A DNA stretch of 64,000 nucleotides from Mesotoga sp. UBA6090 (GTDB lineage Bacteria > Thermotogota > Thermotogae > Petrotogales > Kosmotogaceae), in contig NZ_DIXC01000052.1 of the NCBI RefSeq assembly GCF_002435945.1, positions 1 to 64,000 of the forward strand, read 5' to 3'. Position numbers and translations under genes: made by a program. Of the stretch, positions 25,022 to 34,400 are shown piece by piece (position 1 is the stretch's first letter; each line of letters begins with the position of its first letter). Below the pieces are notes generated by a model. The model worked only from the letters and a program-made list of their open reading frames with translations, did no database searches and was not told the origin of the DNA.

Positions 25022-25462
25022 ATGGAGAAAACTATTCTGGCAATCGTTATTTCAATAACTTTGTTAGTTACGGGCGGCGTCCAGCTGGCATTTCTTCTGG
25101 AACCGGTGGAAATTGCCGATGTGGCGGCAGGCAGAATCAAAATCGATCCTATCGATACTAGCAGAGTAGTAAGCAGCGTTACTTTGGGAAATCACTTCCT
25201 TCCTCTTTATGCTAGTCCTTTGGAAGTTATAAAGTCCATGCTAGAAGTGGGCGAAGAAGCTGCCGATGTCAAATACATAGCTTACTATAGATTGAACAAA
25301 GTTGATTATGCGATTCTTGAGGCAGGACAGTCACAGATTACCGTAAGGGTAGGAGAGCAGGTGGCTCCCTCTTACATTGTATACGGAATTACGGAATTTG
25401 CTGTGTTGCTTAACGACACGAGCACGAACAGCTTTGTTGTTGTGAAGTACTTTAGATCGTAA
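25022..25462 (+). CDS. PilP/GspC-like periplasmic connector
   Basis: A 146-residue protein with an N-terminal membrane anchor (about 4-28) and a periplasmic beta-rich domain. The pattern YYRLNKVDYAILEAGQSQITVRVGEQV then SYIVYGITEFAVLL resembles the HR domain of GspC and the core of PilP, which connect the inner-membrane platform to secretin N-domains. No lipobox is seen, which favours GspC-like anchoring. Its place between the PilO-like gene and the secretin is the usual pilP/gspC place. Confidence 0.62.
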   Translation: MEKTILAIVISITLLVTGGVQLAFLLEPVEIADVAAGRIKIDPIDTSRVVSSVTLGNHFLPLYASPLEVIKSMLEVGEEAADVKYIAYYRLNKVDYAILEAGQSQITVRVGEQVAPSYIVYGITEFAVLLNDTSTNSFVVVKYFRS

Positions 25463-25481
25463 ACTCGAGGGTGAATATGGG

Positions 25482-28400
25482 GTGATTCGTGTGAGAAGAA
25501 TAGCGGTCATGTTTCTAGTTCTGGGTTTCTTCTGTATAGGTTTCTCCAATCAGTTAAATTCTGTTATGCCGTCTATGGATGCTGAATCAGTAACGGTGAC
25601 GATGATCTTCAAGGACACAGTCACTGATTACAACATTCAGTCAAATCCTTCCAAGACAATATACTCTCTTGCGCTTAGCGGAGTGAGTGGCAGGAATATG
25701 AATCTCCCGCTCCGTATGGGTCCCGTAGAGGGGCTGTGGACCAGACAGGATCCGAAGAGGCTTTCTGTCAATATTGCGTTGTTGATTCCGGCAATTGATG
25801 AGCCCGAAGTCACGATAATGGAGAATATAGTCACGTTGAGATTCTTCAGATCGAGTATAAACGTAGATATCGAAAAGTTCACAACATACGGTATGACTGT
25901 TTCTACTGCGATGACGTACCTTTTCTCAGAAGAGATGCTTGATCTTTCTTATGTCATATCTCCAAGTGTCAGAAACGAGGAGGTCGTTGTCGGTTTTTCT
26001 CTTGCGATGCCCGAGGACATTCTCAGAAACATTCTCACCTCACTCGGAGATAGAATAGCATACTCCTTTTTGACCGACGGAACATTCTATCTGGGTACCC
26101 CTGAAGAAGTTCAGGATTTGGTCAACGCCTTCTGGAAGACCTACATCGGTGTGGAGTTCAACGTTGAGGGAGAATCTGTCTCCGAGCAGATTGAAAGGCT
26201 AAGGAAGACTCTTCCTGTAAACAGCTTCATCGAGTATCTGCCAAACGAGGCTTCTCTAATGGTTTTTGGAGATCTTCAGACTCACATGACGCTTTCTGCC
26301 GCACTAACGACAAACACAGTCACGAGGGAATACACGGTTCCGTGGGAGATAACCAACATTGACATTGAACCTCTCACTGCATACTATGAACTGGCGAGAA
26401 AACTCAATACAACGCTGTTCTCTGACAGCCTAACAATAGTCGGCATTCCGGAGTTCAACAAACTGATCTTTTCTGGAAATGCTGCCCAGGTAACCGCTCT
26501 GTATGAGTATATAGACCTTTACAGGGAGTACGTTACTTCACAAGACCTCGACTCCAGCAAGACGAGAATAACGATCACTCTGCCTGACAACTTCTTTCTG
26601 ATTGAAGATGTATTGAAGTTAGGCAGCTCATCGGGATCGGGCTTGACAGAAGACAACACTCTGGTAGGGACGATTTTCAGTATTCTTCAGAGCTATGCGG
26701 TGTACGAGGATCTCTCTGTCGACAGAACCTTTGAACCGATCGGAAAGGTTACGTTTGAATTGCCCAATTACCTCGTTCCAGTTCTTCAGAAGGTCGTCGA
26801 CTCTTTGTTTGAGATCTCGACAGATGTATCTTACACTATTGTGAACTATCACCTCACTATAGAAGAATCAATATTGTCACAGGTTCAACGTATTACCGGG
26901 GCAGCTATAGAGGCGCTGGGAGAAAGAAAGGGATATATACTCAAGGGTTCTAAGAATTCAATCGGAACGGCCGAGTATCTCCTTTCGCTTTTCACAGGGA
27001 TTGCTTTTGAAGACTATGCAAGCACATACCTCGAGCTCAAGGCTAATGATTCCTTTGAGGAAGTATCTGCTTTCCTCAGAACTTTCTACGCGGCTCAGGG
27101 TCTTGTTGAAGAGGAGTATACAGTTGAGCAGATCGCAGACAGATTGGTCTTCATGTACGCTCCTTCCGAGATAATGAATAAGGCCGTTTTTGAACTTGAG
27201 CAGCACGAAAAGCAGATATACAGGGTGACAAAGCAATCCATTCTTGAAATTTCGCCAGAAGTCTATTCTTCAGGTTTGGGTGAATTGCTCCAGACGATCC
27301 TTATCGAGAACGAGACGGCCAACTTTATCGAGTCTGCCGGTCTGCTGGTGATTAGAGCCTACCCCGACAGGCTTGCAGAGATAGAGAGCGTCATCGAAGA
27401 AAGAATCCCTAGAATAACCGAAATGGTTGAGAATCGTATCTCAAGTCAGGAGACCCGGTTATCTCTCCAGATAATGGCGATCCCCGGTTGGGATATTGAG
27501 AAATTCAGGGCTTACCTCAACGACTTCCTGGGATCGGAGCTCTTTTCCGAAATAACACTTACAACATCAGGCAGCGGTTATATAGTCATTGCATCACAGC
27601 CTTTACTGGAAGCGATTTCTACAGAAGCAGAAAAATTGAGAGGATTTGAGAATCCATCTTTTAGACTGGAGACATCGATTCCATCCCTCGCACAGTTTGA
27701 GCTTCTTCTGGAAAAACTTGGTATCGCCGTAACGATTGTCCCCGTTGAAAACCAGTTTATGATCGTTGGTTCAAAGGAGAACGTTGAAGAGGCCTCTAAG
27801 CTTGTCCGACAGCTTAGCAGCGGCCTTCCTGTTCAGGGTGATGTCTCGGATACTGCGGTAGATTACGAGTTCACATTCATTAACCTTCCTTACCCAGAGG
27901 TTGAGGGGATTAGTGAACTTCTAAACAAACTCAGCCTTTCAGTTGAATTCGTCAACACTCCTACTGGTGTGGCAGTTGTAGCTACGAAAGAGAGACTTGA
28001 GAAGGCGATGGAGGTCATAAACTCTGTCCTGTCAAGAATCGAGACAATTGAGACAGGTCCGAGAAGTTACAGTTTGATAGATATTGAACCGGCTATGGTC
28101 AGTAGTTTAGACGAGATACTTTCCCGGCTGGGTTATGAAATAGATCTAGTGGAGACCCCTGCAGGAATAATCGGAATCGGTGTCGAGGCACAGTTAGCAA
28201 GAGCGAAGAGCATCGTTGAAGAGATCTTGAAGAAAGAGACATCATCGCTTCCTCACCAGGGAGATGGGGATAGATCATATTTGATCATTTCTTCAAAGCC
28301 TGAAATTGAGATTGCCTCGATCAACTCCGTAATCAGTGTCTTTAATTTCGACCTCATAATAACTCCGGTCTACGACAAAATAGTCGTCGTTGGAGACAGC

Positions 28401-31400
28401 TATGATCTTCAACTCTTCAGAGCGTTGCACGACGAGATTCTTACCTCTGAAAGTGTCGAAGGGGCTTTTATCAGCAAGGAGCTTTCGGGAGTGCCCGGTT
28501 GGGATTCTGACCGACTACTTTCCTATCTGGGAGTTGTGCTTGGAGTTGAGAAAACGGCCAGCGTCTCACTGGTTCAAACCGCAAGGGGATATATAGTCAA
28601 CTGCCCTCAGTCAATACTGGAGAGTATTGAGAGCGAATTTGAGAGACTGCGCAGTATTGAAAGCCCTTCTTATTCGATTGAGAGAAGAATGCCTTCACTC
28701 GATGAGATGAACTCTCTTCTATCGAGACTGGGAATCATTGTCGACATTCTGAAGGTTGATGATTATTTCGTTATTATTGGATCTTCCACAAGTGTTAATC
28801 AGGCGAAAGAGCTTGTTTCAAGACTTCTGGAGGCGATTGGCGACGAATCGGAAATGAAGCAGACTGCATTTGAGGTCTCCAGTATCTCAAGAGAAGATAT
28901 GCCTGCTTTCACTGAGATCTTCTCGAGTATAGGGATGGAAGTGAAGTTACTTGAATCCCCTTCAGGTATTTTAATTATCGGAAACGACGGAGAAGTTTCC
29001 AGAGCGATTGAAGTTGCAGATTCAATTCTTGAGAAGCGCGCTTCAACGGTTGATTCTGAAATCGTGTTCGAGTTTGTGCCTGTCTCTTCCGACGAAATTG
29101 GAGAATACTCTTTGATCTTCGAAAAGATGAGACTGAATGCCGAACTGCTATCTTCTCCATCGGGTGTTCTTGTAATTGGATCGTCTGAAGAGGTCTCAGA
29201 AGCAAAATCGGTAGTGCAGATAATTGACGAACAGAAACAGCAGTTCGATACCACCGAAGACAAGAGGAACATCTCGACCTTTGTGAGAAGAGTCGCTGGG
29301 TGGAGCGATGAAGTATTCTCCAATTATCTGAAAGACTTTTTGAATGAGGATCAATATTCTCGAGTATCTATCTCTCCTTCGGTAAGCGGCTATATCGTCG
29401 CGGGTCCAGCTGAGATTCTCCAGTCAATTGAGGCTGAAGTCAGTCGTCTTCAGGAGATTCAGGATCCTCACTTTGTTGTTCAACGAGGGCTTCCACCGCT
29501 TGATCAGCTTGAGCTCCTTATCGGAGCAATGGGCATCAAGGTTGAGATAATTCCGGTTGAGGATAAGTATCTGATTGTTGGAAATCGAGAGAGTGTCGTT
29601 CAGACAAATCAAATCATTGATCAACTCATAGAGGCAATATACCCCGAAGGGAAGCCCGTCGAAGATACTGTGGTGTCAAAAACGTTCATCTTCTTGCCGG
29701 TAAAACCCGAAGATGTAGCTCCTCTCGAAACAGTTATGGAGAGGCTCGGAATAACATCTGAACTGGTTCAGATCTCGACGGGGGTCGTCGCGGTTGGCTC
29801 TGAAGAGGAACTTCTGAAAGCACTTGACGTAGTTGAATCGGTAATGGCTCATTCCGAAAGCGTTACGGCTGAATTAGAACTGAATTATAGATTTGTTGAT
29901 GTTCGATCGGGTTCAACAGAGCAATTTCTGCCCATAATCGACCGGCTTAAGATAGAAATCGAACTGCTGGATACTCCCACCGGTGTAGTTGCAATAGGCG
30001 CGGAATCGGAACTGGATCGCGCAGAAGAGTTGATAGAAGCGATTAACTCGAGAGCGGCTGAAGATGTTCCACTTCAGGACAAGTACGAGAGTTATCTCCT
30101 TCTTCCTCTTTCGGCGGGAATTACGGTCGAGTCTCTGGAACCGGCGCTTGAACTGCTAGATTATCGGGTCTTTGCAGTAAGCGTTGCTGACAAAATAATC
30201 GCGATTGGCAATGAAGAGGATCTTCTTAAGTTCAAGGCTCTGTATTTGCAGCTTCAGGCAGTGGAAGTAGACAGAGAAGAAAGGATCTCACTCGATATCA
30301 AGGCAATACCCGGTTGGGACATTGCCAGGGTCAGCGAGTATCTGAGACTATTTCTTGGAGCCGATGACTTCGACAGGATTTCTATAGTCCCTTCTTCCAC
30401 AGGATTCGTTGCTTTAACACCAAAAGCTCTCATGGAGGCGTTAGAAGGCGAAATATCAAGGCTCAGAGAGTTTGAAGATCCGGCCTTCACAGTACTTGAG
30501 AGAATACCTCCCGTCGAAGATCTTGAAGGTCTGCTTTCGAGACTTGGAGTCCTTGTTGATCTGGTAAGCATGGGAAGTTCCACAATAGTAATTGGTTCCG
30601 GTGATGATGTTCAGCGCACCGGCAGGATAATAGATCAGCTTTTGGATTCGGTGACCTATGATGTCACTGCACCCGAAGCTGTTGAATACAGCGTTCTAGA
30701 CATATCTGCTGACGACATGAGTAGCTTTAACGCAATTTTTGAGCGACTCGCGATCGATGTGTCTCTTATTTCCTCCCCATCCGGAGTCATAGCCATCGGG
30801 TCGCAGCAGGCCGTTGCAAGAACGGCGGCCGTGGTTGAAGACATTCTTAGCAGGAGGACCACCCCGCAGGTATATGAGCCGATTTATGCCTTCACGGGAA
30901 TACCAAGTGCAGACATCGGTAGCTACCAGACTATTCTTGACAAGCTGAACTCGGGAGTAGAGCTTTTGCAATCCACTACTGGAGTTCTTATGATCGGCGA
31001 TGCAGGCAAGGTGCAAGAAGCGGTCAAGACAGTCAATGCGATTCTTGAGAGAGAAGCGTTGTTTGACGAATCAGAAGGGCAACCAGACAGGGTTTCAAAC
31101 GTTGCAGCCCTCGTCCCCGGATGGAACGATGCCAAGTATGCCAGTTACTTCACTGACTTTCTCGGCGTCGACGATTTCTCTAGAATCTCTATCACTCCTT
31201 CTACCAGTGGATATATTGTGATCGGTCCCGAAGAAGTAGTGTCGAGATTGGTTGCCGAGGCTTCCAGGTTAGCCGGAATAGAGGATCCATTCTTCGTTAT
31301 TGAGGACTCCCTACCCGCTATCGATCAACTCGACACTCTGCTTGATAGATTGGGCCTTAAGGTCACGATATTGCCTGTAGAGAACAAGCATCTCATAGTG

Positions 31401-34400
31401 GGCATCAAGGAGAGTGTTGAGAAGACGGTTGAGCTCATTAAGATGCTCAGAAGTGACGTGGAGGCTCCCCTAAGCTCGAGAAAATATGACTATTTGATAA
31501 TGCCGGCAAATGAAGGCAGTTTCGAAACAATACGACAGGTGCTCTCTGAATTGAAGATCGATGCCACGGCTTTGAGCTTTGGGAGTAACGTGATACTTGT
31601 TGGTTACGGCGAGGATCTCGAAGATGCAGCAAGTGTCGTAAACTCGATAAATGAAAGAACGTTGATTTTGGAGACTGACAAGGAGCTGAAGTACTCGTTC
31701 ACAGAGATCCCGGACGACAGAATTGATGAGTTTAAAGCCATACTCGACAGCCTTAAACTAGATGTCGAACTTCTCTCGTCCCCTTCGGGAGTCGTCCTTG
31801 TTGGAACCGAGGAAGAGGCGGAAAAGGCGAATGAAGTGATCCGTTCAGTACTTTCAAAGGCCGAACAGGATGAAACTGTCGAGTCGAGATTTTTCAACAA
31901 CCCGGCTGGATGGGAAGAGGGAAAGCTTGTTGCGTATTTGAGAGGTTTCCTGGGAGAGAAGGACTGGGCGAAGGTGAGTGCAACTCCTGTCCAGTCTGGA
32001 TATCTCTTAGTGGGCCCATCGGAAATACTGAACAGGATACATTCAGAGACGGTGAGGTTAGCAGGCCTTGAGAAGCCTTACTACGAGATAGTCGAGACGG
32101 TTCCTTCTATCCAGAATCTTCAGGCTATGCTGGAGAAGATGGGTCTTGCCGTTACGGTTGTCACCGTGGATGGGAGATCGATGGTAATCGGACCGGAAAG
32201 TGATGTCCTTCAGACTGTTAAGGTATTTGGTGAACTTGCCGAAGGAGTTGTCCTTCCCAGGGGCGACGAACCGGATGTCTTTGACTTTGTAGAAATCCCG
32301 TCTGAAGAAGTGGAAAGCTTCAGAACGATCTTCGCCAGGCTCGGCATCCGAGTCGATCTGCTCAGCACACCTACCGGAGTCATAGTCGTTGGCCGAAGAG
32401 ACGATATTTCGAAGGCCCTGGAGACCATAACCTCTATTCTCTCTCGCAGAGAGGTACAGGTTGTTAACGGCGAGCAAAGCTATATGGTTGTGGAGATTCG
32501 TGACGGCTTCGACCTAGCCTCAGCTCAGTCGGTTATCTCGGCTTTCAGTATAGACACATACCCTCTTTCTGTGGCGGGAAAGCTTGTGATCATAGGTGCC
32601 GAAAAGGAAATTGGAAGATTCGTACAGATAAGAAACGACATCATAAGCGAGCACAAAGTGACCGTTATCGTGCCTCGTGAAGTCACTATAGAAGAACTCA
32701 ACGGGATAATCAATACGCTGGGACTTGAAATGTCGGTTCTGGAAATCCGAGGCAGCTTCGTCGTTTACGGTAAGGAGGGAGAGATCGAACAGGTTAGGGA
32801 CATCCTTTCCCGCCTTACGTCAGATGAGCCTACCGAAAAGACTCAAGAGATGCGGATTTTCACGGGAATTTACCAGAGTACTGATTTTCTGAATCAGCTT
32901 CTCTCCAGTATGGGCTCTTCTTTGAAGATCTACGGAGAAGGTGACAGAATTGTGGCGGTTGGTAGTGCGGACGATATAGGAATGTTTGAGAATCTCATGC
33001 AGGAGATCGGTTCTGAACCGTCAGCAGTGGAACTGACAGCGAAGTTCTATCCCAGGCTTGAAGGATGGACTGGAGAGACTCTTGCCGAGTTCTTCCGGGC
33101 CATGAACTTTGCAGTAGAGGTCTTCCATGAGAGCAGTCAGGGATACCTGTTGATAGGTCCGGCCGATGAGCTTAATAGAGTTCCCGATGTTATGGACGGT
33201 CTTGAACTTAAGACAAAGAAACTGACTACTCTGTATTCGGTTCCATCGGGAATGACTTATGAAGAACTCAGGGAGATTCTGGTGTCGGCGGGATTCAGTC
33301 TCTCATATACGAAACTGGGACAGAGCATGTCGATTTCCGGCCTTGAAGATGATGTCAATATGGCTGTTGCTCTCCTCGACGAAGTAATCAGAAGCGGACT
33401 GGGAAAGGGAGTTTCTTACAGACTTATAGAATTACCTGTCGACCTGACTCTTGAGAAGCTCGAAAAGATAATGAGCGACATGGCACTCGACATCTCCTCG
33501 GTGCAAGTTGACGGCGAAGTGATGCTAATAGGTCCCGACAGCGATCTGAGAACTGCGAAGGAGGTAGTTGAATATCTCACGCCTGAAGACCCTTCCTTTG
33601 ACGAGAAAAGAATCTACTCGGTAATTCCGCTTGGTGAGGGACTATCGTTTGCGGAGATCTCCGCCCTCGTTGAAAGTCTCTCCCTAAGTGTTGAGATCCT
33701 TCCTGTGGGAGGAGATATCGTAGTAATAGGTACTGAAAGCAATGTGGATCGATTCAGAGAACTTGTAAGCTCTATCTCAGCAACTCTTGGAATAGGAAGT
33801 GTTGAGAGTCTTGAATACTCCATCGTTGAGAAGGTGGAAGAGATCTGGATCGACCAGTTCAGAGAGCTACTCGCATCTCTCAACATACCTGTGAAGATTG
33901 TAGAGGTTTCCGACTACCTGGTCTTCATAGGCTCGAGCGATAATAACGGGAAAGCAGTCGACCTCTTTTCAAGATTCGAGACGGAAGATAAAAAGCCCGT
34001 AGCAGAGGAAATTGAGTTCGCCACTCTTTCGTTGCCAGAGGGATTTGATCTCAATTCTCTCTCGACTATATTCGATAAACTTGACTTCAAAGTCGATCTA
34101 GACGCCGTTGGCAATGTCTTACTCTTGATCGGAACGAAAGATTCTATCGAGAATGCTCAGGCGCTTGTTGAGAAGCTTGTGTGGGTTTCCACCGGCGAAT
34201 CGGGCGTAAGGAACGTCTTTGAGATTCTCGAGCCTAAGGAAAGTGTATCTGCCGAGTTGCTGAATCAGCTTTTCAGGCTCATTGGAATTGATGTAGAGAT
34301 ACTCGAAGGAGATACTGCGCTTGTATTTGTGGGAAGCCAGACCGATGTTGAGATGGCGCTCGAGGTCTACGATTCTCTCGGAAGAACGGCAGAAGTTGAC

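Noticed and set aside
28390..28596. Plus-strand frame of 68 codons within the secretin in another frame
   Set aside because: No binding site and no similarity; the secretin frame is continuous and motif-rich here.
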